DNA from: Myxococcota bacterium
GTDB taxonomy: Bacteria > Myxococcota_C > UBA6777
DNA length: 64,000 bases
Assembly (NCBI GenBank): GCA_023150835.1
Contig: JAKLKB010000012.1
Location: 16,858 to 80,857, forward strand
Direction of reading: 5' to 3'
In this document: one piece after another, positions 35,301-43,247 of the stretch
How positions within the stretch are numbered: the stretch's first letter is position 1
How the letters are laid out: the number at the start of each line of letters is the position of its first letter
Made by a program: the position numbers and the translations under genes
The notes under the pieces: model-generated
What the model was told of the DNA's origin: nothing
Seen by the model: only the letters and a program-made list of their open reading frames with translations
The model's database searches: none

Positions 35301-36626
35301 TTGATCGATAATGGTTTTGAATTGATCGAAGGGTTGAGCGCCGACGACGGACCGACCGTTGACAAAGAAAGTGGGCGTTCCATTGGCTCCTTCACGTCGA
35401 GCTTGTGCAAGATCGGCATCGACATAAGCTTTGTATTTGCCGCTATCAAGGGCTTGTTGGAAGCGAGCGACATCAAGGCCGAGTTCTTTGGCCCATCGGA
35501 TGTAGTTGTCGCGGTTCAAGTTGCGGAAGTTGGCAAAGAGTTTGTCGTGATAAGGCCAGAACTTGCCTTGTTCGTGTGCAGCCATCGAAGCTTGCGCTGC
35601 GGAGTGTGCGTTGCGATGAAAAGGCAACGGAAGATGCTTGAACACCACGCGCACTTGGTTGCCGTAGGCTTTTTTCACTTCGCGGATGGTGCTTGCGCCA
35701 CGAGTGCAGAAGGGACATTCAAAGTCCGAAAACTCCACAATCGTCACTTTGGCGCTGGCTGGTCCCCATGTCGGGGCATTGCCGAGGGCGATCTGTTTGC
35801 GAGGGCCGGTAGGAGCGGCTTCTGGGCGCGGTTGAGGTTTTTGAGCGAGGCCTTTGCCAACCACTGCTTGATAAACACGGCTTTTAGGCGTCCCAGACGC
35901 GATCATCTTTTGCGCGGTGCTGACTTCTTGGTCGATGATCTGCTTGAAACGTGCGAAGGGTTGGGCTCCTACAAGAATGCGACCATTGATGAAGAAGGTA
36001 GGCGTCCCGCCTGCCCCCATCTGTTGGGCATAACGATCATCGGCATCGACGTAGGCTTTGTATTTGCCGCTATCAAGGGCTTTTTGGAAGCGAGCGACAT
36101 CAAGGCCGAGTTCTTGGGCCCATTTGAGGTAGTTGTCGCGGTTCAAGTTGCGAAAATTGGCGAAGAGTTTGTCGTGATAAGGCCAGAACTTACCTTGTTC
36201 GTGGGCAGCCATCGAGGCTTGTGCAGCGGAGTGAGCGTTGCGATGAAAGCTGAGCGGGCGATGGCGAAAAGCCACACGTACTTTGTCGCCGTACACCTTT
36301 TTCACCATATCGATGGTGTTTGCGCCACGGTTGCAAAAAGGACATTCAAAGTCCGAAAACTCAACGATCGTCACTAACGCATCTTTGGGTCCGAAGGATG
36401 GGGCGTTTCCAACCTTCACGTTGTAGCGCTGCACATCCCGTGCAACAGCGCCTTCTTGGCCGCCACCGCGACCTGTCTTGTCAGCTTGTCCTCTGGTTGC
36501 TTTGCGCTCTTTCGTCGGCATCAAGCCCGTGAGTTTGGCGTCTTCAACACCAAACCGGCCCAGCATGAATCCGAAGAAGAGGCCAGCCACCACACCGATG
36601 ATGAGACCTTGCTTCATACCGTTCAT
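32355..36626 (-). CDS. Membrane-anchored protein with seven tandem DsbA-like thioredoxin domains
   Basis: 1423 residues. An N-terminal membrane helix (IIGVVAGLFFGFMLG, 8-22) and a short basic linker precede seven consecutive DsbA/thioredoxin-4-type domains of about 190 residues each. Each carries the active site E-C-P-F-C near residues 95, 303, 496, 687, 876, 1066 and 1255. Each also has the cis-Pro loop G-T-P-T-F-F-(I/V)-N-G and the conserved FRNLN(R/K)(D/E)N stretch. Linkers are P/A/Q-rich (30-45 residues). None has lost its cysteine pair. Single-domain relatives are periplasmic disulfide oxidases or chaperone-like Dsb proteins. Here the periplasmic array could act as a high-capacity oxidase or a tethered disulfide relay. 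It is probably co-transcribed with the single-domain protein 54 bp upstream. The ribosome-binding site (AAGG, about 12 bases away) is weak. Confidence 0.92.
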   Translation of the reverse strand: MNGMKQGLIIGVVAGLFFGFMLGRFGVEDAKLTGLMPTKERKATRGQADKTGRGGGQEGAVARDVQRYNVKVGNAPSFGPKDALVTIVEFSDFECPFCNRGANTIDMVKKVYGDKVRVAFRHRPLSFHRNAHSAAQASMAAHEQGKFWPYHDKLFANFRNLNRDNYLKWAQELGLDVARFQKALDSGKYKAYVDADDRYAQQMGAGGTPTFFINGRILVGAQPFARFKQIIDQEVSTAQKMIASGTPKSRVYQAVVGKGLAQKPQPRPEAAPTGPRKQIALGNAPTWGPASAKVTIVEFSDFECPFCTRGASTIREVKKAYGNQVRVVFKHLPLPFHRNAHSAAQASMAAHEQGKFWPYHDKLFANFRNLNRDNYIRWAKELGLDVARFQQALDSGKYKAYVDADLAQARREGANGTPTFFVNGRSVVGAQPFDQFKTIIDQELSGKGRTVRPSQPSVVIPSLNRLAAKNTIPLGNSPSFGPNNAPIVIVEFSDFECPFCSRGAATIEQIKKAYGNQVRVVFKHLPLPFHRNAHLAAQASMAAHAQGKFWPYHDKLFANFRNLNKENFVKWAQELGLNVERFQRELDGGTYKAVVDADLALARQYGANGTPTFFINGQSVVGAQPFDRFQQVINDILSGKAAPSAPTPAPQPSPAAAGARKKMVIGNAPTWGSANAKITIVEFSDFECPFCTRGAATIREVKKAYGDQVRVVFKHLPLSFHRNAKPAAVASMAAHRQGKFWEFHDKLFANFRNLNRDNYLKWAQEVGLDVERFKKDLDDPSLAKHVDADASYASSVGANGTPTFFINGFELGGAQPFFRFKQIIDAELAGKPIPGDAPQRPTPSAPPSKVDIKIGDAPAWGPADAKVTLVEFSDFECPFCSRGAATVEQLKKDYAGKIRVVFKHLPLSFHRNAKPAAVASMAAHRQGKFWQFHDKLFANFRNLNRDNYLKWAQEVGLDVERFKKDLDDPALARYVDADASYASSVGANGTPTFFINGHVLVGAQPIFRFKQMIDAALSGKPIPGAAAPQRPSQPEPEPIVKINLGDAPTLGPADAKVTIVEFSDFECPFCSRGAKTMDEIKKNYGDKVRVVFKHLPLPFHRNAKPAAIASMAAHRQGKFWQFHDKLFANFRNLNRDNYLKWAQEVGLDTARFKKDLDDPALAKYVDADASYASSVGANGTPTFFVNGLRVVGAQPYSRFKQVIDDVLAGKQLGRPAAPQPERPQAPPVVKVDAGKAPSFGPVNAPVTIVEFSDFECPFCSRGAATIEQIKKAYGGKVRVVFKHLPLPFHQNAHLAAQASMAAHEQGKFWEFHDKLFANFRNLNKENFVKWAQELGLDTARFQQALDSGKYKAYVEADLTQAREAGANGTPTFFINGRSVVGAQPFEQFKSVIDEELAKAGNAKPAPRLLRIDPRVLKGLRIPK
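32400..36430 (-). repeat. Seven tandem copies of a ~570-bp coding unit
   Basis: The same DNA blocks (GACATTCAAAGTCCGAAAAC and GTTGCGGAAGTTGGC types on the plus strand) recur at a spacing of about 570 bp. Near-invariant sequence is located at the active-site and helix positions while the linkers differ. Neighbouring copies share long runs at the nucleotide level, indicating recent duplication, homogenisation, or strong protein-level constraint. Confidence 0.9.
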
Positions 36627-36680
36627 CGTGGTTTTTTACCTTCTGTATAGGGGTGGGAGCAAAAAACAAAGAGAAATCGA

Positions 36681-37805
36681 TTATTTCCCTTGTTTGATCA
36701 GTTCGCTGTATACGTTTTCGGGTTTGATACCGCGCTGGAGCGCTGCGTCCGCGTCTTTGAGGGCGCGATTCGCCACGTCCAACGGGCTATCTTGCTCGCC
36801 CACAGGGTATCCGTTGATGTAAAAAGACGGAGTACCCGGGACGTTGATTTTTGTAGAAAGCTTGAGATCCTCTTGAACAGCGGTTGCGATGGCGGGATCT
36901 TTCAGGTCTTTTTGAAACTTCTCGACGTCCAGTTTGAGTTCTTTTGCGTAACGAACAAAGTCCTCCGCCTTGAGCTTTTCTTGATTTGCAAAGAGTTTGT
37001 CGTGGTACTCCCAAAACTTGCCTTGACGATGTGCAGCCATGGAGGCGATGGCAGCGGGCATTGCGTTTGGATGGAAGGACAGCGGAAGGTGGCGGTACGC
37101 CACACGGATGTTTTGCGCTCCGAACTGTTTTTGCAGCGCTTCCACTTGTTGATGGGCTTGTGCGCAATAAGGACATTCAAAGTCCGAAAAGATGACGATC
37201 GTGATCTTGGCGTTGGCGGGGCCTTTGATCGGTGCGCCATCGACGGGGATGGGGAGGGGCTTGTTGGCAGCGGCCTGTTTGGGAGCTTCTTGACCGACGC
37301 TGTCCAAGACTTTTTTGATCTCGTCTGCCGATTTGTTTTGTTTCACGGCATCCGCCACAAACTCCGCAACGCGCTGGATGCTTGGGCAAGTCTTGGAATC
37401 CGTTTGATAACAGCGCGCAAGGGTCTGGCCGCAACTGCAAGGATGCTTGAGCGTGTTTAGGATCTTCAATGCGAATTCTTGCTTTTCTTTGGAAAGCTCG
37501 GCCAAAGAAACACCTTGTAGATCAGAAGCCTTGAGCGCAGGTTGAGAGGCCGGAGCAGAAAGAACAGGCGCGCATCGCGCAGGGCTGGGTTCTTTCTGTG
37601 CTTTGGCCACCACTTCTCGACGGCGTGCTGGAGGACTTGCCGTAGGAACCGCATTGACCTGATGTGTGGGGTACAAAACGGGATACGCAGGGGGAGGAAT
37701 TAAGCCACCAAACCGACCGAACCACGCCCCAAACAGGAATGCCGCAAAGACCCAACCACTATAAAGAAACATTCGCTTTGAGCTCGAAAGAGCTTGCTCA
37801 CTCAT
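36681..37805 (-). CDS. DsbA-family oxidoreductase with N-terminal CcmH-like Cys segment
   Basis: 374 residues. N-terminal membrane helix (FLYSGWVFAAFLFGAWFG, 13-30) and a Pro/Ala-rich spacer. Then comes a helical segment (about 105-165) with P-C-S-C-G-Q-T-L-A-R-C-Y and C-P-S-I-Q-R-V-A-E-F-V, reminiscent of the CcmH/NrfF heme-handling motif and its D-E-I-x-x-x-L helix. A DsbA domain follows (about 188-374) with active site E-C-P-Y-C and cis-Pro loop G-T-P-S-F-Y-I-N-G. It is thus similar in fold to one unit of the seven-domain protein encoded next. GGAGG precedes the ATG. Functions in periplasmic disulfide formation or cytochrome maturation are inferences. Confidence 0.85.
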   Translation of the reverse strand: MSEQALSSSKRMFLYSGWVFAAFLFGAWFGRFGGLIPPPAYPVLYPTHQVNAVPTASPPARRREVVAKAQKEPSPARCAPVLSAPASQPALKASDLQGVSLAELSKEKQEFALKILNTLKHPCSCGQTLARCYQTDSKTCPSIQRVAEFVADAVKQNKSADEIKKVLDSVGQEAPKQAAANKPLPIPVDGAPIKGPANAKITIVIFSDFECPYCAQAHQQVEALQKQFGAQNIRVAYRHLPLSFHPNAMPAAIASMAAHRQGKFWEYHDKLFANQEKLKAEDFVRYAKELKLDVEKFQKDLKDPAIATAVQEDLKLSTKINVPGTPSFYINGYPVGEQDSPLDVANRALKDADAALQRGIKPENVYSELIKQGK

Positions 37806-38035
37806 CCAACGCCTCCGTAAACAACGATATCCCCAACGATAAAGGGATGTTGCAATGAATCGTGCGCCTACACCACCACGGGTTCCACCCGCACAAAAAT
37901 GAAGAGCCTGTTTGCATAACTGAATTAAAGCCCATCGTCAACCCCAAACCGCAAGCCCTCACACTCTATTCCGTTAGGTCGGTGGATTCTCGAACAGACG
38001 AAAGAAACGTTTGGCGCACCAAGCCTCACGACACC

Positions 38036-38069
38036 GCCGCTTGAAGTGGGGGCAAACGCGGCTTTTTTT
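38036..38069 (+). terminator. Possible rho-independent terminator
   Basis: GCCGC (38036-38040) and GCGGC (38058-38062) can pair around a 17-base loop, followed directly by seven T residues. The stem is short and there is no clear plus-strand gene just upstream, so this may be incidental. Confidence 0.3.
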
Positions 38070-38093
38070 GTCCACTACACGACCCCTATCCTA

Positions 38094-38121
38094 TTGACAT
38101 CGTGATGCGGCCCCCTATGAT
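38094..38121 (+). promoter_or_regulatory. Predicted sigma-70-type promoter for the lipoprotein gene cluster
   Basis: A perfect TTGACA (38094-38099) and a TATGAT (38116-38121) are separated by 16 bp, on the strand and about 200 bp upstream of the first lipoprotein gene (ATG 38327). This is the best-matching promoter-like pair I found in the window. Confidence 0.65.
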
Positions 38122-38326
38122 GCGGCACAAGAACAGAAAAACATCTGCAAGTGTCTTTGATTTTCTTTTTCGATCAAGCAGATAGGATTCTATTGCGTTC
38201 CTTTCCTGCGTTGATGAGCCTTGCGTGTTTTGCTTGGATCTTTGATAACGTGCCAAGAGGAAAGGGTGCGTATTCTTTTTTTGTGGAACTGCGCACGAGC
38301 GCATGGTGTTTGGTGCAGGAGAAGAC

Positions 38327-39649
38327 ATGGACTTCCGAAAGATTGGGTTCGCTCTAGGAACTGCGGCGTTTGTCGTATTTGTCGCACTTGCAGGCGCTTG
38401 TGGCCCCGGCAAAGAAGGCGCACGCTGCCAAGCCACAAAAGAGTGCGACACGGGCCTTCGCTGTGTCGACTTTGTGTGTAAGGCCTCTCTTCCTCAGCCT
38501 GAAAAAACGCTCGAAGAAGCCAGCGCAGACGCCGAACCCATCGGCGAGATCGCAACAGACGCCTCTCCCGAAGAAGCTATCTCCAACCCCGAAGAAGCTA
38601 TCTCCAACCCCGAAGAAGCTGTCTCCAACCCCGAAGAAGCTATCTCCAACCCCGAAGAAGCTGTCTCCAACCCCGAAGAATCCGTCTCCAATCCTGAACC
38701 CCAACCCGAATCAAACCCCGAATCTTCGACGGGTCCGACCCTTTATGATCTCCTTGATCCGACATCTTCACAAATCGGTCAAGAAGGCGCGACGGTCGAG
38801 ATCAGCCAAGTCGTGATGATGTCGCCTGCCTCCCGACTGGCCGCCACATTGGATCTGTTCTTTGTTCAAGAACCCCAAGCACGCCAAGGAAGCTACCGTT
38901 ATGGCGGGATCGCAGTCGTTTTTGAACGCGACAAGATCCAGATCGGCACCCTCTCTGTGGGTTCGCGGATCGCGATCAAAGGCCGTTTTACGCGGTACCG
39001 AACGGTAGATTGGGCGGCCAACTGTACAACGGACGCCGATTGTACAAACGCCCAGAAGAACCGATGTTCCGATGTTTACGACAAAAAAACATCCAGCGTC
39101 GTCAAGCGATGCGCAACGGCCCAGTCCGTTCCACAGATCGAACTGAGCCAAACCCCAAGTGTTGTCGGCGCAGGCCCCGTCCCTGCTCCCGAAGAAGTCA
39201 AAACTTCTGACATCAACAAAGATGGCACAACCGCCCAAGCCTACCTTGGCGTTTACCTCGAAGTCAAACAAGTCCAAGTGACGAACAAAAACCCCGATGA
39301 TCCCAGTGATTTCGGCGAATTTCTGGTCGCCCCCACCAACAACCTCAACGAAACCCTTCGTATCGACGATCAGATCAACACCATCGCCTACACAGGAGCC
39401 AAGTTCTGCGGATGCGGCACAGGCAACCAACCTGACAACACCTACTGCTTGCCGGGCGACACCTGCCAGTGCGTGGGAGCGCAAGTCTGCGGTGGAACCA
39501 AGCGCGGCTGTTGTTTTGCGCAAGGAACACAACCCTCCCAAGACACCCGCTCACAAGGCGATACCTTTGCGTCGATCCGTGGAGTTCTTTATTTCAGTTT
39601 CAACAACTACAAGTTGCTTCCGCGCATTCCCACCGATATGCAAAAGTGA
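38327..39649 (+). CDS. Lipoprotein with NPEEA(I/V)S heptad repeats and OB-like domain
   Basis: 440 residues. Lipoprotein-type signal (FALGTAAFVVFVALAGAC). A short Cys segment (C-x5-C-x5-C) follows, then an acidic region with six NPEEAIS/AVS/SVS heptads (about 82-122), probably a flexible spacer. The central part (TVEISQVVMMSPASRLA, then GGIAVVF, then GTLSVGSRIAIKGRF) looks like an OB-fold of the extracellular nuclease-associated type. A Cys-rich loop (CGCGTGNQPD, then C-V-G-A-Q-V-C-G-G) comes near the end. Function unknown. AGGAG is five bases upstream of the ATG. First gene of a three-gene plus-strand cluster. Confidence 0.75.
   Translation: MDFRKIGFALGTAAFVVFVALAGACGPGKEGARCQATKECDTGLRCVDFVCKASLPQPEKTLEEASADAEPIGEIATDASPEEAISNPEEAISNPEEAVSNPEEAISNPEEAVSNPEESVSNPEPQPESNPESSTGPTLYDLLDPTSSQIGQEGATVEISQVVMMSPASRLAATLDLFFVQEPQARQGSYRYGGIAVVFERDKIQIGTLSVGSRIAIKGRFTRYRTVDWAANCTTDADCTNAQKNRCSDVYDKKTSSVVKRCATAQSVPQIELSQTPSVVGAGPVPAPEEVKTSDINKDGTTAQAYLGVYLEVKQVQVTNKNPDDPSDFGEFLVAPTNNLNETLRIDDQINTIAYTGAKFCGCGTGNQPDNTYCLPGDTCQCVGAQVCGGTKRGCCFAQGTQPSQDTRSQGDTFASIRGVLYFSFNNYKLLPRIPTDMQK
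38569..38695 (+). repeat. 21-bp tandem repeat (six copies) inside the lipoprotein gene
   Basis: GAAGAAGCTATCTCCAACCC-type units repeat every 21 bp with single changes (A/G in the Ile/Val codon; the sixth is divergent). The period of seven codons keeps the frame and gives EEAISNP heptads. Confidence 0.95.
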
Positions 39650-39700
39650 CCAACCTTCGGCTCCAAACAGCTCACAAAAAAATGGACTAGGATCGTAACG

Positions 39701-41356
39701 ATGCGAAGATTGTTTTGTTTTTGGATGGGGGTGATGGCGATCGCGAGCGCGGCATGCTACTCACCCGTCGAACCGCCCACCATCTCGGGGGATTTTGTCA
39801 TAAGCCTGTCTTTCCAACAAAATCCCGATCTTGGAAAAAGCGCCGATAAACCCCGACCTGTAGCGCGCTTGGGCGAGATCGCTCAAATCGACATCCAAGC
39901 CCGCAAGCTCGCCCCCGACGGAACCGCCTCCAACAACGACGCCTATGATGGCTATATCTGCCTGTATTCTTCGCGTGGTTTGCTCGAAGGTACGGGAAAA
40001 GCCGTCAAGTTGTCAAATGGCCGCGCCCAAGTCCCCCTGCGCATCCGTCTGGCTTTTGGAAAGGTCACGCTGTGGGTGGGCGAAGTCAAAGATGATCCCA
40101 CCAACCCCGGCCCAAACGGCGTACCGATCTGCCCTGACAATGCCAACCCACAAGACAAAACTCGCCCATCTGTCGGACAATCGGGATCTTCTGCCCCGAT
40201 CTTTTACCAGCTCCTCAGCGTCGCCGATCTCCAAGAAACAGACGCCAGTTCGGGCGATTCCCCGCTCTACAAACGCCAAGCCGTGTTGGGGAGTGGAAAG
40301 ATGGTTGTCACAGCCGTCACCAACAACGGCTTTTATATCAGCGACATGAACGCCGTCGCCACGGGCTTAAAGTATGCCTCCGCCTTTATCTTCACATTCT
40401 CCGCCCCCAACCTCGCCTTTGAAGATGGCGAAGCTCCCCGCCTGCTCGAAGTCGGCGAACTGATCCATTGCATACAAGGCGGTGTTGACGAGTTCAGCGG
40501 TCATACCCAACTCACCTTTCCCAGCTTTACACCCATCTGGAAAACCTCCACCCCCGAATGCGGAAAACCCCCACCCCAAGGCAAAAATGAGATCCAACGT
40601 ATCCCCGTCGATCAACTTCCGCCACCGATCGAGATCGCTTCGGATATCTTGTGGACGCGATCCAAAATGGAACCCTACGAATCCGCGATCGTCGAAGTCA
40701 AAAACACCGTCGCGATCCCCTTTTCTCAAAGCCAAGACGGATGGCAAGAATTCCGCCAGTGGCCTGTCTTGATGGTCGAAGCGGATCGTCCCGAAGATCG
40801 CGCAGCATGTGAGAACTACATCCGCACCGAATTGATGCTCCACAACGATCCAGCCAAAAACGATCTCGCCAAAAGCACCTACCGTACGGGCCTCAAAGCT
40901 TGCTTCGACGCACGAAAACCCGCCGAAGATGCTTGCACCAAAACCCGCAGCACCTGCACCAAAGAGGCAACCGCTTGTGAAGCCGATCTCACCGCCTGTA
41001 AACAAAAAGTGGTCGACACTTGGTACACTTGCTTTTTTGATGAACGCTTCCGAACCACCGAACCCAAGGGACTTTTCCCTCGCCTCGAAGCCTTTACCCC
41101 CCAAGGCGCTCAGGCTCCTGCCGTCTGTCGTTATGGGATCATGCTTGTGATCTCGAACGCCACCGTCCCCGAGTTGGATGTCACCACCCAAGAACACCTC
41201 ACCCGTCGTTTTACACGGATTCGCGGTGTCCTCCAGCAAACCAAAGCCAGTTCCTACTACGGACTCGTCAACGATCAATATCCCGATGAACTCTCAAACA
41301 ACGGCTATGTGATCTTGGTCCGAAACAGCGACGATATCGTCGTTGAGAAAAAATAG
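39701..41356 (+). CDS. Lipoprotein with OB-like segment
   Basis: 551 residues. Signal with Cys at about 19 (A-S-A-A-C). It lacks the heptads of its neighbour but shares the OB-like pattern: MVVTAVTNNGFYISDM, then S-A-F-I-F-T-F-S-A-P, V-G-E-L-I-H-C-I-Q-G-G-V-D-E-F-S-G-H-T-Q-L. This is typical for domains in secreted nucleases and adhesins. A second part is rich in charged residues, with cysteines spaced C-x-K-T-R-S-T-C and C-x6-C (about 410-440). Starts 51 bp after the previous gene, so probably co-transcribed. Confidence 0.7.
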   Translation: MRRLFCFWMGVMAIASAACYSPVEPPTISGDFVISLSFQQNPDLGKSADKPRPVARLGEIAQIDIQARKLAPDGTASNNDAYDGYICLYSSRGLLEGTGKAVKLSNGRAQVPLRIRLAFGKVTLWVGEVKDDPTNPGPNGVPICPDNANPQDKTRPSVGQSGSSAPIFYQLLSVADLQETDASSGDSPLYKRQAVLGSGKMVVTAVTNNGFYISDMNAVATGLKYASAFIFTFSAPNLAFEDGEAPRLLEVGELIHCIQGGVDEFSGHTQLTFPSFTPIWKTSTPECGKPPPQGKNEIQRIPVDQLPPPIEIASDILWTRSKMEPYESAIVEVKNTVAIPFSQSQDGWQEFRQWPVLMVEADRPEDRAACENYIRTELMLHNDPAKNDLAKSTYRTGLKACFDARKPAEDACTKTRSTCTKEATACEADLTACKQKVVDTWYTCFFDERFRTTEPKGLFPRLEAFTPQGAQAPAVCRYGIMLVISNATVPELDVTTQEHLTRRFTRIRGVLQQTKASSYYGLVNDQYPDELSNNGYVILVRNSDDIVVEKK

Positions 41357-41497
41357 AACCGTCAACGCGATCGGGCCGACCAGCGGCCTTTTTCGATGCT
41401 GTCGTTGCTCCGCAAGCCTCCCCGTGTGCAGCGTTGGTCATGCGCGCACAACACATCACTTTACAGATCAACTGAACCCCTCAAAGGACCGTAGAAG

Positions 41498-43123
41498 ATG
41501 GACCGTCGGATGCAAAAAAACTGTTGGATACTCTCGTGCCTTTTCTTGTGCTTGATCAGCTCGCTCTCTCCGATGCACGCCCAAGCTGGCGACTTTATGG
41601 ATACACGTATCACCTTTGCGCTTTCGGACGACAACCTGTTGCTCGGCCCCGGCCTCAGCAACCCCTCAAGCCCCTCCACCAGCTTCGTCCCGGGCGCACG
41701 TAGCGTCCTCTTCTTCGACAACTACAACAAACGCGACTCGGGCTTTGAATCGCTCTCCCATGTCGCGTTGTACAAAGAGATGCCGTCCTTTTTCAAAGGG
41801 CTTACGACTGCGGCTGCGTTGGTTGTGCGGATGGATTATTTCCTCGAACGTCGCGAGTTTCGCTTGACTGACGCAGGAAGCTACATCCGCACCACCTACT
41901 TCTTCAACCCCGAAGACGCCACCGCCAAAGAAAAACCCAAACTGCGCCGAAACCTCGATATCGTCGCCTTCCCGCTCAGTTCGGATCGTTTTCGGATGGG
42001 TTATAGTTTTCGGATCTCTTGGGGAGGAGACTTCACCTTCCCTCGCCGCTCGATCAAAAGCCCCGTCCCGGGTGTGAAAGCTCAACTAAACTACGATTTC
42101 TCCGAATCTGCGGGACTTTCTATCTTTCTCGGCGGCAAAACTGTGTTGCTCCAACAGCTCATCACCCGCGAACAGATCGAAGAAGAAGTCGGCTACGGAA
42201 TCTTGGGTGGTTTCGCCTTGCGTCTCGGCCAATTTTCATGGGAAGGCGGCGGCGCTTTTTTCAACAAAGGCACCTTCTTTAACCCCACCGTCAAAGCCGA
42301 ACCCATCTACTTTTACGGCGGTTCGACACAGATATCCTACGCGATGGGCATCCCAGTAGGCGTCTCGATGGACTTTGCGCTGTATCGAAACGATCCGCTC
42401 AAACCACAAAAATTCTTCAAACCCGAACAATACGTCCCCGGCAAGTTTAGTTTCATGGTCGCCGCCGAAGCCTCGGTGGTTGCGAACCTTTTGGAAAACC
42501 CCGACCCCGCCCAAGTCGGTGGGATCGTCCCCCAAGTCGGCATCGCAGCCGACCTCAACTTTCGCATGAAATACGGCTATTGGCGGATGCACCTTGATGT
42601 GATGTACCGCGATCTTTCTTTCATCTTGCAAAACGTCCCCGGCTTTGTTCCCTTCCAAGCCTTCGCAAACGATCAAGTCCAAACACCCGAATTCTTCGCA
42701 GCCTTGGGTGTAGATTATCACATCGCCCCCGCTCACCTGACCTTGGGGCTGATCGTCGGTCTTCAAATCCCCTCGACCTTCCGAGGCGTCATCCCCAAAG
42801 AACTCACCGGACAAGTCCCCGTCGGCAGCACCACAGGCCAACAGATCGTCGTCGTGCGCGGTGAAGGCGACTTTGTCCTTCTCCCAACCGTCGATGCTGC
42901 CGGAAACAAAGTCGAGATCATCCCGATCGTCAGCGCAAAACTGACCTTCAAATGGCAACTCAGCGAGTTTATGGCCATCATCGGCGACGTGTTGTTCAGC
43001 TTTGACAGCAACGAAACACGCCTCGAACGCGCCCAATACACGGGCGATGGAACGGTTGTCAGCCGCGTGTTTGTCGATCCGATCCGCCTCGGCTTCAATC
43101 TCATGGGACAAGCCCGCTTCTAA
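41498..43123 (+). CDS. Predicted outer-membrane beta-barrel protein
   Basis: 541 residues. Signal peptide (LSCLFLCLISSLSPMHAQA), then many amphipathic strands with aromatic girdles and a C-terminal NLMGQARF ending in Phe, as for Bam substrates. It follows the two lipoproteins on the same strand (141 bp gap); the trio may form an outer-membrane complex. I do not recognise the family. ATG 41498 is preceded by AAAGGA at a somewhat long spacing; an in-frame ATG four codons later is possible. Confidence 0.72.
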   Translation: MDRRMQKNCWILSCLFLCLISSLSPMHAQAGDFMDTRITFALSDDNLLLGPGLSNPSSPSTSFVPGARSVLFFDNYNKRDSGFESLSHVALYKEMPSFFKGLTTAAALVVRMDYFLERREFRLTDAGSYIRTTYFFNPEDATAKEKPKLRRNLDIVAFPLSSDRFRMGYSFRISWGGDFTFPRRSIKSPVPGVKAQLNYDFSESAGLSIFLGGKTVLLQQLITREQIEEEVGYGILGGFALRLGQFSWEGGGAFFNKGTFFNPTVKAEPIYFYGGSTQISYAMGIPVGVSMDFALYRNDPLKPQKFFKPEQYVPGKFSFMVAAEASVVANLLENPDPAQVGGIVPQVGIAADLNFRMKYGYWRMHLDVMYRDLSFILQNVPGFVPFQAFANDQVQTPEFFAALGVDYHIAPAHLTLGLIVGLQIPSTFRGVIPKELTGQVPVGSTTGQQIVVVRGEGDFVLLPTVDAAGNKVEIIPIVSAKLTFKWQLSEFMAIIGDVLFSFDSNETRLERAQYTGDGTVVSRVFVDPIRLGFNLMGQARF

Positions 43124-43137
43124 TCTCCACAACAGCC

Positions 43138-43247
43138 GCAGGGGACGCGGCCTTGATGGTTAGAGTGCTTGGTCGCAGGGGACACGGCCTTGATGGTTAG
43201 AGTGCTTGGTCGCAGGGGACGCGGCCTTGACGGTTAGAGTGCTTGGC
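43138..43247 (+). repeat. 37-bp tandem repeat (three copies) at the 3' end of gshB
   Basis: GGGGAC(G/A)CGGCCTTGA-GG units start at 43141, 43178 and 43215, period 37 bp with one or two changes each. The third copy contains the stop codon (TTA on the plus strand at 43234-43236) and last codons of the minus-strand gshB gene. The two other copies lie beyond its end and repeat the same stop. Confidence 0.95.

Larger units (their letters stand above)
37806..38326. other. Divergent intergenic region (DsbA-like / lipoprotein)
   Basis: About 520 bp between divergent genes. It holds the TTGACA-TATGAT promoter and a possible weak terminator. There is no convincing protein-coding gene. Confidence 0.5.

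Noticed and set aside
40367-41278. 303-residue minus-strand frame
   Set aside because: Antisense to the second lipoprotein; no ribosome-binding site or motif.
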